Numbered from the stretch's first letter, positions 32,437 to 41,231 are shown. The stretch is 64,000 nt of DNA from 67-14 sp020438345 (GCA_937872475.1 CALMSY010000005.1:1-64000), one strand, 5' to 3'. A program made the numbers and translations. The notes: generated by a model from the sequence alone, not told the origin.

Positions 32437-34680
32437 CTAGAAGGCCGCGAGGCCCCAGCCCCAGATGACCTTGTCGTGACGGTCCCTGATCACCTTGTTG
32501 CGACGCGCAGCGGGACCGGTGGTGACGGTGTCGCGCCGGCCGTTGCGGGAATCCAGAACGTTGATTCCTTCACGGCCGAGCAGGGAAGATTTGCCCTGCT
32601 GCTGGCGGTGGCGACGACCGATGATCAGCCAGTCGGCCTGGGAGCTGCCCTCCAGCCGCTCAACGTTCGGAGCGAGCCGGGTCCGTGCTTCACAGGGTCC
32701 ATTCATCCACTCCACATAGCCCGCGCCCAGGTCAGCCTTCACCCCGCGGGGTGAGCCCGCGAAAACCGCGCTGTCATTGCCGGGGCCGCCGTCAAAGTTC
32801 GAACCCGCACAAGGACGCAGGATATGGGCGTGATCGGTTCCCTGACCGCCTCGAATCGTGACCCGGTCGTTCGCATAGATGAGGTCATTGTTGCCACCTC
32901 CGGAAAGGATGCTGCCGGCGCTGTCGCTGCCGGTCGAGATGAAATCTTTGCTCGGCCCACCCTGAATCACGTTGCTTCCATTGCCGCCGTTCAGGGTGGT
33001 GGACATATTCCTCGGGATCGAACTGCCGAGCCGGATTTCATCGGCGCCTTCGCCGCCGTAGACAAGCATGCCATCAAGGTTATTGCGATCGACCGGGCAG
33101 TTGATCGATTCCGCAACCAGTGATCCGGCCTGTTGGTTGACCCCCCGACAAAGCCCGGAGGGCACGGCCCCTCCGGCTACTTCGATCCGGAAGATCTGGT
33201 TGGCGTCGTCGTACCCGATCGCGATGTTGTCGCTTCCATTGCCGCCCATCACGACGGGAATCCCACCCTCGCTGATATCTACAAGAGTCAGACGTTGGCC
33301 GAAGTTGCCCGGCGACTCGCGGTTGCAGCGGGAGGAAGCCTGGAATCCGGAACATTCGTTTTCACCGAGCCCACCGTCAACTGTGTCGTTGTCCTGGCCG
33401 TTGCCAACGATTACGTCATCGCCGAGTCCGCCCTGGATCGTGTTGTTCACTCCGGGTGCCGCGGTAATTTCATCGTTGAAGGCGGAACCGATCACATTTT
33501 CGAGTGAGTTCAGCCGGTATCGGGTAGTCCCGAGCGAGGTGCCTGCCTGCAGGTCGATGATCACACCGTCGATGCGTCTCCCCCCAGGAGGAGTATGGGC
33601 CGCATAGGAGATCGTGTCAGTGCCGGGACCGCCAAATATCCGGGCAAGGCCGCGGCCCGTTGTCACGAACAGGTCATCGCCGCCGTTGCCATACAGCTTC
33701 TTGATTCCGGAGTGAGTGATGATCGTGTCGGCCAGCGGGGTTCCATACGCCCAGTCGTCACCTTCCCCGCCATCAAGGTAGGCGGGTCCGTTGTTGTTCG
33801 GACGGTCTGCCTTGAGCCGGTCGTTGCCCTGCTCACCGAAGAGCTTCTCCCTGATGCCTTCCGCGGTGACTCCGCCGTTCGAGAAGAGGAAATCGGTGCC
33901 GTTCCCACCGTGAATCTCGGAAACGGCCGTGCCCAGGCTGTGGATCCGGTCCGAGCCGGTGAGACCGTAGAGCCGGTTGCCGGTGCCGGCGTAATCATAG
34001 ATTCGGTCATTTCCACCGAGCCCGAGGACTGTGTCACGGTCAGGCAGATCACCGGGGTTCCGTTCGGGTCCGGCGTAAATCAGGTCGTGGCTTTTCGAGC
34101 CGCGAATGTAGTCGTTGCCCAGGCCGCCCTGGACCACGCCCTTCGAGGTATTGGAATGGAGGGAAATGCGGTCATTCCCGGAACCGCCATCAACCTTGAC
34201 GCTGTTGCCACGGCCAGTCCGGATGCGGTCATCACCCGAACCGCCGAACACGCGCAGCTTGTTTCCCTTGTCGGTGATGATGAGGTCATTGCCGGGTCCG
34301 CCATGCACCGTCGCGTCCCCCTTCGCCGCATGGATCCGGTCATTTCCGGGGCCAGCGTCGGTGAAAGTGATGCCTTTACCGGTCCGGATCGTCTGTGAAC
34401 CCTCGCCAGCGCAGATGTGGCTGAACGGCTTGCCAATCACGGTTACTTTGTCACCAGCCACCCAGGCCACATCGCGGTACTTGAGTCGGACTGTCTTGCT
34501 GTCGCCGCTGATCACCCGGTTGATCTTCTTGCCGAAGCATTTTGCGGGTCTCGCTTCCGCCTGGCCCGGAGTGACGGCCAGCACTGCAAATGCGACCAGA
34601 ACAACGCTGGCTGCGGATACTGCGAAAACGATCGTTCGAGAAAGCGGGAAGGGAGGATTCATCGGATGCTTGTCTTTCAT
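32437..34680 (-). CDS. Exported RTX-like calcium-binding repeat protein 1
   Basis: The 747-residue product has a signal peptide (hydrophobic core about residues 17-38, cleavage near AEARPA), then a ~65-residue cap (AKCFGKKINRV ... KVTVIGKPFSHICAGEG) with two conserved cysteines. The rest is irregular nonapeptide repeats of the RTX type (GGPGNDLI, GGSGDDRI, GGLGNDYI), which fold as a calcium-loaded beta-roll. A middle segment (SEGGIPVVMGGNGSDNIAIG) and the C terminus (VIWGWGLAAF) are conserved in the tandem paralogue, about half the residues being identical by eye. Exported by the signal peptide rather than type I secretion. Function unknown; adhesion or surface layer are possibilities. Confidence 0.8.
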   Translation of the reverse strand: MKDKHPMNPPFPLSRTIVFAVSAASVVLVAFAVLAVTPGQAEARPAKCFGKKINRVISGDSKTVRLKYRDVAWVAGDKVTVIGKPFSHICAGEGSQTIRTGKGITFTDAGPGNDRIHAAKGDATVHGGPGNDLIITDKGNKLRVFGGSGDDRIRTGRGNSVKVDGGSGNDRISLHSNTSKGVVQGGLGNDYIRGSKSHDLIYAGPERNPGDLPDRDTVLGLGGNDRIYDYAGTGNRLYGLTGSDRIHSLGTAVSEIHGGNGTDFLFSNGGVTAEGIREKLFGEQGNDRLKADRPNNNGPAYLDGGEGDDWAYGTPLADTIITHSGIKKLYGNGGDDLFVTTGRGLARIFGGPGTDTISYAAHTPPGGRRIDGVIIDLQAGTSLGTTRYRLNSLENVIGSAFNDEITAAPGVNNTIQGGLGDDVIVGNGQDNDTVDGGLGENECSGFQASSRCNRESPGNFGQRLTLVDISEGGIPVVMGGNGSDNIAIGYDDANQIFRIEVAGGAVPSGLCRGVNQQAGSLVAESINCPVDRNNLDGMLVYGGEGADEIRLGSSIPRNMSTTLNGGNGSNVIQGGPSKDFISTGSDSAGSILSGGGNNDLIYANDRVTIRGGQGTDHAHILRPCAGSNFDGGPGNDSAVFAGSPRGVKADLGAGYVEWMNGPCEARTRLAPNVERLEGSSQADWLIIGRRHRQQQGKSSLLGREGINVLDSRNGRRDTVTTGPAARRNKVIRDRHDKVIWGWGLAAF

Positions 34681-34706
34681 AGCACCTGATTTCGGCCATA
34701 GTTTCG

Positions 34707-34719
34707 GCCTGATTCAGGC
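34707..34719. promoter_or_regulatory. 13-bp palindrome upstream of RTX-like gene 1
   Basis: GCCTGATTCAGGC is a perfect inverted repeat around one base and lies 27 nt upstream of the ATG. TTTCGGCC also occurs twice between it and the gene. It could be an operator or part of a terminator of the upstream paralogue. Confidence 0.35.
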
Positions 34720-34756
34720 AGGGGCCTCGCGGACCCCCAGCTGTAATCGTTTCAGA

Positions 34757-34769
34757 CCCGGCCTCCGGG
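34757..34769 (-). terminator. Small GC-rich hairpin after RTX-like gene 2
   Basis: CCCGG-CCT-CCGGG lies about 20 nt past the stop of the upstream RTX-like gene. It is short and without a T-run, so termination is uncertain. Confidence 0.3.
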
Positions 34770-34788
34770 CCCTTCCCCGGTCGCCTGC

Positions 34789-36831
34789 CTAGTAGCCAGC
34801 CAGGCCGTAACCCCAGACCACATTGTCCTTGGCGTCAGCGATGACCTTGTTCTTGCGGCCACCGGATCCGGTCGTGACACTGTCAATGCTGCCGTTCCGG
34901 GAATCGAAGACGTCGATCCCGCCTCTCCCGAAAATCACGGAACGCCCATCCTGTGCCTTGTTCCGTTTGCCGATGATCAGATGATCGTTGCTGTCGGTTC
35001 CCTCCAGCTTTTCAATGTCTTTCGCAATCGAGGTGCGGCTACCGCCACATCCCCCTCCGTTCCATTCCGCGTAGCCACCTGCGAGATCGGCTTTGACGCC
35101 ACGGGCCGCGCCGGCGAACACGACGCTGTCCGTACCGGAATCACCCTTCAGATTGGCGCCAACGCAGGGATCGACAACGCGGAAGATGTCAGTGTCGGGG
35201 CCACCGGCGATCGAAACGGCATCCACCGCGTAGATGACGTCGAGGCCACCGCCACCGTTGAGAGTGCTCCCGGCGCTACCTGGCGCGGTCGAAATGAAGT
35301 CCTTGCTCGGCCCACCATTGATCGTGTTGTTTCCGGCTCCGCCGTTAACGGTGGTGGTCAGGGTCCGGGGAACCGAGTTCTCGAGCTTGATCGAATCGGC
35401 GCCGGCGTCCCCGTAAACGAGCATGCCGTTGAGATTGTTGGGCTCGACTGGACAACTGAAGCCGCCACCGGATTTCTGGCAGAGACCCGAAGCGAGACCG
35501 CCACCTGCCACGTTGACCGTGAAGCGGCTTGGTCCACTTCCGTAGCCGATCGAGATGTCGTCGGGAGCGGTGCTTCCCATCACGATCAGCAGGCCGCCTT
35601 CGGTGATGTCAATCTGTGGCTGGGAACCCGACGCATTGCCGGGTGAGTTCTCGTTGCAGTTGGTCATCTGGCCACCGAAACACTCGTTCTCACCGAGCCC
35701 GCCGTCAATAGTGTCACCGCTATTGCCCGAGATCACATCGTTGCCCAGCCCGCCCTGGAGAACGTTGTCCTGACCAGGTGAGCCCTCGATTTCATCGTCA
35801 AAAGCCGAGCCGATCACGTTCTCGATCCCGTCCAGGCTGTAACCGGAAAACCCGAGCGACCTTCCGGCCGCGAGATCAACCATGACTCCGCTGATCGATC
35901 CGGGCCGCTCGGAGGGCGTGTGGGCAGCAAAGGAAATCGTGTCCCGACCGGCGCCCCCTTCGAAAGTCCCCTGGCCGCGGCCACTGGTCACGAACAGGTC
36001 ATCGCCACCCTCGCCCCAGACCTTCTTGATGCCGGAGTTGTAGATGATCGTGTCGCCCAGCGAGGTACCGCGTATCTGGTCGTCCCCTTCGCCTCCGTCA
36101 AGGTAGGCGGGACCGTTGGTGCCGGGCTTGTTGGCCATCAACCGGTCGTTGCCCTGCTCACCAAAAAGCTTCTCGAGAGTTCCGCCTGCCGTCTTGCCAC
36201 CGTTCGAGTACAGGAAGTCGGTGCCGTTGCCGCCATGAAGCTCCGACACCGCGTTTCCGAGGCTGTGGAGCTGATCCGATCCGGTATCGCCAAAAAGCTT
36301 GTTGCCGTTGCCGCCGTAGTCGAAGATGTGGTCGTTGCCCCCTCCACCCTCGAGACGATCCGAATCACCGCTGCCACCCGGAGTGTTCTCGGGGGATCCG
36401 TAAATGAAGTCATGGCCGTTTGAACCGATGATTTCGTCATCTCCGGTCCCGCCGTAGGCCTTGTTGTTGTTACTGCTCGGATGCAGGATGATCTTGTCGT
36501 CACCCGGACCGGCATCCGTGAATGAGGTTCCCTTGCCGGCGTTGATGATCTGGCGGCCCTTGCCCGCACAGATCCGGCTGTAGGGCTTGCCGATCACCGT
36601 CACCTTGTTGCCCTCGATGAACGCGACGTCTTTGTATTCAAGCCGGACAGTCGTGCTGTCTGCCTTTACAACCCGGTTCACCTTCTTGCCGAAGCATTTG
36701 GCCGCATCAGCAGTTGCCACCCCCGGGCCGAGAGCAAGCAGAATCCCGACAACCGCCAGTCCGGCCAAGAGGCCGGAAACCATCGGCAATGCCGGCGCAA
36801 CATCGTCCCTATCGCGTTCCAGATTTCTCAT
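34789..36831 (-). CDS. Exported RTX-like calcium-binding repeat protein 2
   Basis: Paralogue of the gene at 32437-34680, with the same order: signal peptide (core VSGLLAGLAVVGILLAL), cysteine-containing cap (AKCFGKKVNRV ... PYSRICAGKG), RTX-type repeats (GGTGDDEI, GGGGNDHI, GGEGDDQI), middle segment EGGLLIVMGSTAPDDISIG and C terminus VVWGYGLAGY. It has 680 residues from ATG 36831, which lies 9 nt after GGAAGG. The frame is open to GTG 36900, which lies 6 nt after TAACTC and might be a leaderless start instead. The size difference from the paralogue is in repeat number near the N terminus. Confidence 0.8.
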   Translation of the reverse strand: MRNLERDRDDVAPALPMVSGLLAGLAVVGILLALGPGVATADAAKCFGKKVNRVVKADSTTVRLEYKDVAFIEGNKVTVIGKPYSRICAGKGRQIINAGKGTSFTDAGPGDDKIILHPSSNNNKAYGGTGDDEIIGSNGHDFIYGSPENTPGGSGDSDRLEGGGGNDHIFDYGGNGNKLFGDTGSDQLHSLGNAVSELHGGNGTDFLYSNGGKTAGGTLEKLFGEQGNDRLMANKPGTNGPAYLDGGEGDDQIRGTSLGDTIIYNSGIKKVWGEGGDDLFVTSGRGQGTFEGGAGRDTISFAAHTPSERPGSISGVMVDLAAGRSLGFSGYSLDGIENVIGSAFDDEIEGSPGQDNVLQGGLGNDVISGNSGDTIDGGLGENECFGGQMTNCNENSPGNASGSQPQIDITEGGLLIVMGSTAPDDISIGYGSGPSRFTVNVAGGGLASGLCQKSGGGFSCPVEPNNLNGMLVYGDAGADSIKLENSVPRTLTTTVNGGAGNNTINGGPSKDFISTAPGSAGSTLNGGGGLDVIYAVDAVSIAGGPDTDIFRVVDPCVGANLKGDSGTDSVVFAGAARGVKADLAGGYAEWNGGGCGGSRTSIAKDIEKLEGTDSNDHLIIGKRNKAQDGRSVIFGRGGIDVFDSRNGSIDSVTTGSGGRKNKVIADAKDNVVWGYGLAGY

Positions 36832-36886
36832 CCGGATCATCCTTCCCCAGTCCACGGGTACCCTTCTTGACGGTCCCCGGATTTTC

Positions 36887-36901
36887 TGTGTCCCTGACAC
36901 A
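36887..36901. promoter_or_regulatory. 15-bp inverted repeat upstream of RTX-like gene 2
   Basis: TGTGTC-CCT-GACACA is perfect in its 6-bp arms. It sits in the 5-prime region of RTX-like gene 2 and overlaps the alternative GTG start at 36900. An operator is possible. Confidence 0.35.
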
Positions 36902-36962
36902 TGACGGAGTTACCTGCTCCGATCTTCCACGCAACTACTCAAGGTTAACGCCCGGGCCCGCG

Positions 36963-36980
36963 AATTGCAGCAATTTGCAA
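36963..36980. promoter_or_regulatory. Overlapping palindromes in the divergent RTX2 / epimerase region
   Basis: AATTGCAGCAATT (36963-36975) is a perfect palindrome around one base, and TTGCA-N6-TGCAA (36965-36980) overlaps it. AT-rich palindromes stand out in this GC-rich region and resemble regulator sites. They lie between divergent genes, 46 nt from the epimerase start. Confidence 0.4.
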
Positions 36981-37011
36981 CAGTCAGGGCGAGACGGAGA
37001 CGACGGAACTC

Positions 37012-37017
37012 TAAACT
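37012..37017 (+). promoter_or_regulatory. -10 box of the epimerase gene
   Basis: TAAACT, 8 nt, ATG at 37026. No Shine-Dalgarno, so a leader of 0-2 nt is likely. Confidence 0.45.
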
Positions 37018-37025
37018 AGGTCCGG

Positions 37026-37961
37026 ATGTCTGAACCGAAGCCAGGCCGTGGAGGCCGCATTCTCGTGACTGGTGGCACCGGCCTGATCGGCTCCACCCTC
37101 TGTAACGCCCTGATCGACCGTGGCGACAGCGTGGTCGGGCTGAGTCGGGATCCCGAACGCGCCGCGAAGTCCCAGCCAAGGGTCGAATGGCATGGCTGGG
37201 AAGCCGTCCGTGAGCGACCGCCACGGGAGGCTTTTGAGGGTGTCGATGCGGTGGTAAACCTTGCCGGAGAACCAGTCAACCAACGCTGGAACGACGATGT
37301 GAAGGAACGGATCGCCCGCAGCCGGATCAAGGCAACAAAGAACCTTGTGGCCAAAATATCGGCCCTGGACGAGCGCCCGAAGACCCTGATTTCCAGCTCC
37401 GCGATTGGCTATTACGGCAACCGGGGCGACGAGCTCCTGTACGAGACCGCGGAACCGGGCGATGACTTCCTGGCCGGTGTCGTAGTGGGCTGGGAAGCCG
37501 CTGCGAGTGCCGCCGAGGACCATGGTCTGCGGGTGGTGACCATCCGCTCGGGACATGTGCTTGATCCTCGGGGTGGCCTGCTGAAGGAGTTGCTCTTGCC
37601 ATTCAGGATGGGAGTAGGTGGCCCGATCGCCGGCGGCATGCAATACATGTCCTGGATTCATCGTCACGACGAGGTCGGAATCCTGCTCTGGGCGCTCGAA
37701 AATGAAGCGATCAGCGGGCCGGTCAACGCGACCGCCCCCAATCCGGTGACCAACAAGACTTTTTCCCGGACTCTGGGCAAAGAACTCGGCCGACCGGCCA
37801 TCCTGCCTCTGCCCGGCTTCGCGATTGACATCGTCAAAGGCGGCGGAATCGGGCACGCCGCCAGGGAAGGCCAACGCGTCTTCCCCAGGAAGGCGATTGA
37901 CAACGGCTATGAGTTCAAGCAGCCCGAACTCGCCGGTGCCCTGGCCAACCTACTCGGTTGA
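37026..37961 (+). CDS. TIGR01777-family NAD-dependent epimerase/dehydratase
   Basis: The 311-residue protein has a short-chain-dehydrogenase-type Rossmann N terminus (VTGGTGLIGSTLCNAL), the family signature VVNLAGEPVNQRW, SSSAIGYYG with the catalytic Tyr region, WEAAA, and the C-terminal domain that follows NATAPNPVTNKTF. TIGR01777 (YfcH/SulA-like) proteins have no settled substrate; some bind nucleotide sugars. It converges with pfkA with 13 nt between the stops. Confidence 0.9.
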   Translation: MSEPKPGRGGRILVTGGTGLIGSTLCNALIDRGDSVVGLSRDPERAAKSQPRVEWHGWEAVRERPPREAFEGVDAVVNLAGEPVNQRWNDDVKERIARSRIKATKNLVAKISALDERPKTLISSSAIGYYGNRGDELLYETAEPGDDFLAGVVVGWEAAASAAEDHGLRVVTIRSGHVLDPRGGLLKELLLPFRMGVGGPIAGGMQYMSWIHRHDEVGILLWALENEAISGPVNATAPNPVTNKTFSRTLGKELGRPAILPLPGFAIDIVKGGGIGHAAREGQRVFPRKAIDNGYEFKQPELAGALANLLG

Positions 37962-37974
37962 ACCAGACCCGACC

Positions 37975-39003
37975 TCAGCCGGGATATGCGTTTTCGGCTT
38001 CGCGAAGCCGTTCCAACGGCACAGTCTTTGATTCGTCAACGGCATCCGCAAGCGGAGCGAGATCAACCGATGTGCCACGCAGCGTGGTCATCATGCCCCA
38101 GTCACCGCTGGTCACCGCTTCAATCGCCCGGTAGCCGAGCCGGGTGGCGAGTACGCGGTCGAATGCGGTCGGTGTGCCACCACGCTGAAGATGCCCGAGT
38201 ACGACCGACCTGGTTTCGTGACCTGTTTCCTGTTCGATCCGGTCAGCCAGCCAACCGGCGATCCCTCCGAGCCGGATGTTTCCGAAAGCGTCGGTGTCAT
38301 CGGTCGCAGTCACTTCACTTCCTTCCTCGGGGATAGCACCTTCAGAAGCGACGATCAGCGGAGCCACCCCTGCCCTGAAACTGGCATCAACCTGCCTGCA
38401 GACAGCTTCCAGGGTGAACTTCTCTTCGGGAATCAGGATCAGGTCAGCCCCGCCGGCCATCCCCCCGTGGAGCGCGATCCAGCCGGCATGACGGCCCATG
38501 ACCTCGACCACCAGTGCCCGGTGGTGGCTTGATCCCGTGGTGCGGAGTCGGTCAAGTGACTCCATGACGATGTTCACCGCGGTGTCGAACCCGAAGGTGT
38601 AATCGGTGGCGTTCAGGTCATTGTCGATCGTTTTCGGCACCCCGACCACACCGAGGCCGTTATCGGTGAGCAACCGGGCAACCCCGAGTGTGTCATCACC
38701 TCCGATCGCGATCAGGCCATCAATACCGGCTCCGCGCACATTCCGGATCACAGTCTCGAGGCCGTCATCAATCGCGGCCGGATTGGTACGAGAAGAACCA
38801 AGGATCGTCCCGCCCCTTGAAAGTATCCCCTGGACCTGAGCAACCCCGAGATCAGTGGTCAGGTTCTCGATGGCGCCCTTCCATCCGTCGAGGTAGCCGA
38901 CGAATTCATGGCCATACTCCCGGCTACCCTTCAGCACTGCGGCACGGATCACGGCGTTGAGGCCGGGGCAATCTCCCCCGCCAGTCAACATCCCGATCTT
39001 CAT
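37975..39003 (-). CDS. 6-phosphofructokinase, pyrophosphate-dependent type by active-site residues
   Basis: The 342-residue enzyme carries fructose-6-phosphate to fructose-1,6-bisphosphate. The phosphoryl-donor motifs read GGDDT (101-105) and PKTIDND (123-129). ATP-dependent PFKs have Gly at the second Asp and at the Lys position; Asp/Lys marks the pyrophosphate-using group III enzymes, which work reversibly. MGRHAGWIA and the substrate-binding region follow normally. AAGGA lies 8 nt before the ATG. It follows a small membrane protein gene after 4 nt and probably shares its transcript. Confidence 0.93.
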   Translation of the reverse strand: MKIGMLTGGGDCPGLNAVIRAAVLKGSREYGHEFVGYLDGWKGAIENLTTDLGVAQVQGILSRGGTILGSSRTNPAAIDDGLETVIRNVRGAGIDGLIAIGGDDTLGVARLLTDNGLGVVGVPKTIDNDLNATDYTFGFDTAVNIVMESLDRLRTTGSSHHRALVVEVMGRHAGWIALHGGMAGGADLILIPEEKFTLEAVCRQVDASFRAGVAPLIVASEGAIPEEGSEVTATDDTDAFGNIRLGGIAGWLADRIEQETGHETRSVVLGHLQRGGTPTAFDRVLATRLGYRAIEAVTSGDWGMMTTLRGTSVDLAPLADAVDESKTVPLERLREAENAYPG

Positions 39004-39007
39004 CGGA

Positions 39008-39190
39008 TCAGTCCTTGTTGCCGGACTTCAGCGCCTTGCTCTTCTCGATCAGCGGTTCACAGACGTGAATGAACGCCCCGAGAAAGAGAACCCCGAAGAA
39101 AACCAGACCGGCTACCGGGCCACCCTGGCCCTGTGAGTACGAAAAGACGGCGAGGGCAGTAGCAACGAAAAGTGTGACGGGGATCAGCAT
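39008..39190 (-). CDS. Small two-helix membrane protein, function unknown
   Basis: A 60-residue protein with two transmembrane helices (about 3-18 and 25-44) and a Lys-rich C-terminal tail. I do not recognise a family. It sits between trpA and pfkA on the same strand, with a -10 box (TAGGAT) that shares the trpA stop codon, so it is probably the first gene of a transcript with pfkA. Confidence 0.65.
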   Translation of the reverse strand: MLIPVTLFVATALAVFSYSQGQGGPVAGLVFFGVLFLGAFIHVCEPLIEKSKALKSGNKD

Positions 39191-39198
39191 CGGCGCGA

Positions 39199-39204
39199 AT
39201 CCTA
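39199..39204 (-). promoter_or_regulatory. -10 box for the small membrane protein-pfkA unit, sharing the trpA stop codon
   Basis: TAGGAT, 8 nt, ATG at 39190. Its TAG is the trpA stop (39202-39204). Confidence 0.5.
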
Positions 39205-40023
39205 CCGGACGGCGGGGCGGGCCGAAGCCAGGGCCGCTGCTGTTTCTGCGATGAACACGCCAACCGCTGCGCCGGGTCCTTCCGGCCCTGCGTCAGCCGC
39301 AATCCGGACCAGCTTCGAACCGATGATCACTCCGTCGGCATCCTGCCCGACAATGGCCGCGTGTTCCGGTGATCCGATGCCGAAACCGACCGCAACCGGA
39401 ACTTCGGCCCTGGATGCCACGTCAGCGACCAGATCCTTCAGATGAGCTGGCACTTCCGGGCGTTCGCCGGTCGTTCCGACGCTGGAAACCACGTAGACGA
39501 AACCGCTGGCGATCCGACAGATTTCACTCCGACGCTGACCGAGGGTAGTCGGCGCGACCAGTGGTACGACCGCGAGCCCGGCTTCAGTCAGGTCCGCCCG
39601 GATCGATTCGTCTTCACCCAGCGGCAGGTCAGGCACAATCACGCCCGCCGCCCCGGCAGCGGCGGCCCGGGCACCAAATGCGGCCGGACCCTCACCGCCG
39701 AGAATCGAAGCCGTGTAAGCCATCAGAACGACCGGAACCTGGCCGGATATCTCCCGACAGATACCGAACACGTCGTCGAGTGTGGTACCTGCGTCAAGCG
39801 CTCGGGTTGCCGCTTCGTGAATCACCGGACCGTCAGCCAGGGGATCCGTGAAGGGAACGCCGAGCTCGATCAGATCAGCTCCGTTTTCGGCGTAGGAACG
39901 GGCAATTGCCCTCGAGCTTTCAATGTCGGGGAAGCCGGCCATCATGTAAGGCATCAGGGCGGCCCTGTCCTCTTCCCTGGCCGTTTCGAAAGCGAAAGCG
40001 ATCCGTTCAGCTCCGGCGCTCAC
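39202..40023 (-). CDS. trpA: Tryptophan synthase alpha subunit
   Basis: TrpA splits indole-3-glycerol phosphate to indole, which is channelled to TrpB. The 273-residue TIM barrel has the catalytic Glu in LIELGVPFTDPLADGPVI and the second acid in the same segment, and a phosphate-binding VGFGIGSPEHA. The GTG start overlaps the trpB stop (GTGA), and the stop TAG is part of the next promoter. Confidence 0.97.
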   Translation of the reverse strand: MSAGAERIAFAFETAREEDRAALMPYMMAGFPDIESSRAIARSYAENGADLIELGVPFTDPLADGPVIHEAATRALDAGTTLDDVFGICREISGQVPVVLMAYTASILGGEGPAAFGARAAAAGAAGVIVPDLPLGEDESIRADLTEAGLAVVPLVAPTTLGQRRSEICRIASGFVYVVSSVGTTGERPEVPAHLKDLVADVASRAEVPVAVGFGIGSPEHAAIVGQDADGVIIGSKLVRIAADAGPEGPGAAVGVFIAETAAALASARPAVR

Positions 40024-41231
40024 TCCACCGCCTCCATGCCGAGCACCTCTGCCAGGTCCTTGTCACCCCGTCCGGAAAGGCAGACCAGATCGTAACCGTC
40101 GCCGGGCCCGTCATCGCTCCTGCCTTCACCCAGCAGCCAGGCGACCGCGTGAGAAGACTCGAGGGCGGGAATGATTCCTTCAAGGCGACAGAGCCGGCGG
40201 AACGCGTCGAGAGCCTGGGCATCCGTGACCGAGACATAACGCGCCCGGCCGATGTCCCTCAGGTGAGCGTGCTCCGGTCCGACCCCGGGATAGTCAAGAC
40301 CGGCCGAGATCGAATGGGCTTCCAGAATCTGCCCTTCCTCATCGGTGAGGACCGCTGAGAGCGAACCGTGAAGAACCGAAGTTCGACCAGCCGTGAGCGG
40401 TGCACCGTGACGTCCCGTCTCGATTCCGTGTCCTGCCGCTTCCACACCGACCAGCTCCGTTTCGGTGTCAGGGACGAATGCGGTGAAGGTCCCGATCGCG
40501 TTCGAGCCACCGCCGACACAGGCGACCACCCGCTCCGGCAAAGTCCCTTCGGCTTCGAGTGCCTGGCTGCGTGCTTCATCACCGATAACCCGCTGCAGAT
40601 CCCGGACCAGATCCGGGAAGGGGGCCGGCCCGACCGCCGAACCAAGGATGTAATGGGTCGTTTCCACATTTGCCACCCAGTCACGGATCGCTGCGCTGGC
40701 GGCTTCCTTGAGTGTCCTGGCACCAGCCTGAACCGGAACCACTTCAGCACCGAGCAGGCCCATCCTCTCGACGTTCGGCTTTTGCCGTCGGATGTCCTCG
40801 CTGCCCATGAAGACAACACATTCGAGGTCAAGGAGAGCACAGGCCGTCGCCGTGGCGACCCCATGTTGCCCGGCGCCGGTCTCGGCGATCACGCGGGGCT
40901 TGCCCATCTTTCTGGTCAACAGGGCCTGGCCGATCGCGTTGTTGATCTTGTGGGCACCCGTGTGGTTCAGGTCTTCGCGCTTCAGGTAGATCTTCCGGCC
41001 GGCTTCCTCACTGAGCCTGGAAGCCAGATAGAGAGGAGTCGGACGGCCGATGTAGTCACGACCAAGAGCCCGAAGTTCATCGAGAAATACCTGGTCGGTC
41101 CGGGCCTCTGCCCAGGCCGCTGCCAGCTCATCAAGCGCCGGGATCAGGGTTTCCGGCACGTAGCGGCCGCCGTATGGGCCAAACCGTCCCGGCAACTCGC
41201 CAGCTGTTGAATCCGCGATGTTCCCGCTCAT
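40020..41231 (-). CDS. trpB: Tryptophan synthase beta subunit
   Basis: TrpB condenses indole with serine on pyridoxal phosphate. The 403-residue protein shows the PLP lysine in HTGAHKINNAIGQ, the serine-binding ETGAGQHGVA and the glycine-rich phosphate cup GGGSNAIG. Start and stop both overlap neighbours by 4 nt (trpF-trpB ATGA, trpB-trpA GTGA). Confidence 0.98.
   Translation of the reverse strand: MSGNIADSTAGELPGRFGPYGGRYVPETLIPALDELAAAWAEARTDQVFLDELRALGRDYIGRPTPLYLASRLSEEAGRKIYLKREDLNHTGAHKINNAIGQALLTRKMGKPRVIAETGAGQHGVATATACALLDLECVVFMGSEDIRRQKPNVERMGLLGAEVVPVQAGARTLKEAASAAIRDWVANVETTHYILGSAVGPAPFPDLVRDLQRVIGDEARSQALEAEGTLPERVVACVGGGSNAIGTFTAFVPDTETELVGVEAAGHGIETGRHGAPLTAGRTSVLHGSLSAVLTDEEGQILEAHSISAGLDYPGVGPEHAHLRDIGRARYVSVTDAQALDAFRRLCRLEGIIPALESSHAVAWLLGEGRSDDGPGDGYDLVCLSGRGDKDLAEVLGMEAVE

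Noticed and set aside
32437..36831. Classical RTX toxin locus
   Set aside because: No acyltransferase (C), ABC transporter (B) or membrane fusion (D) genes are near and both proteins have Sec signal peptides.
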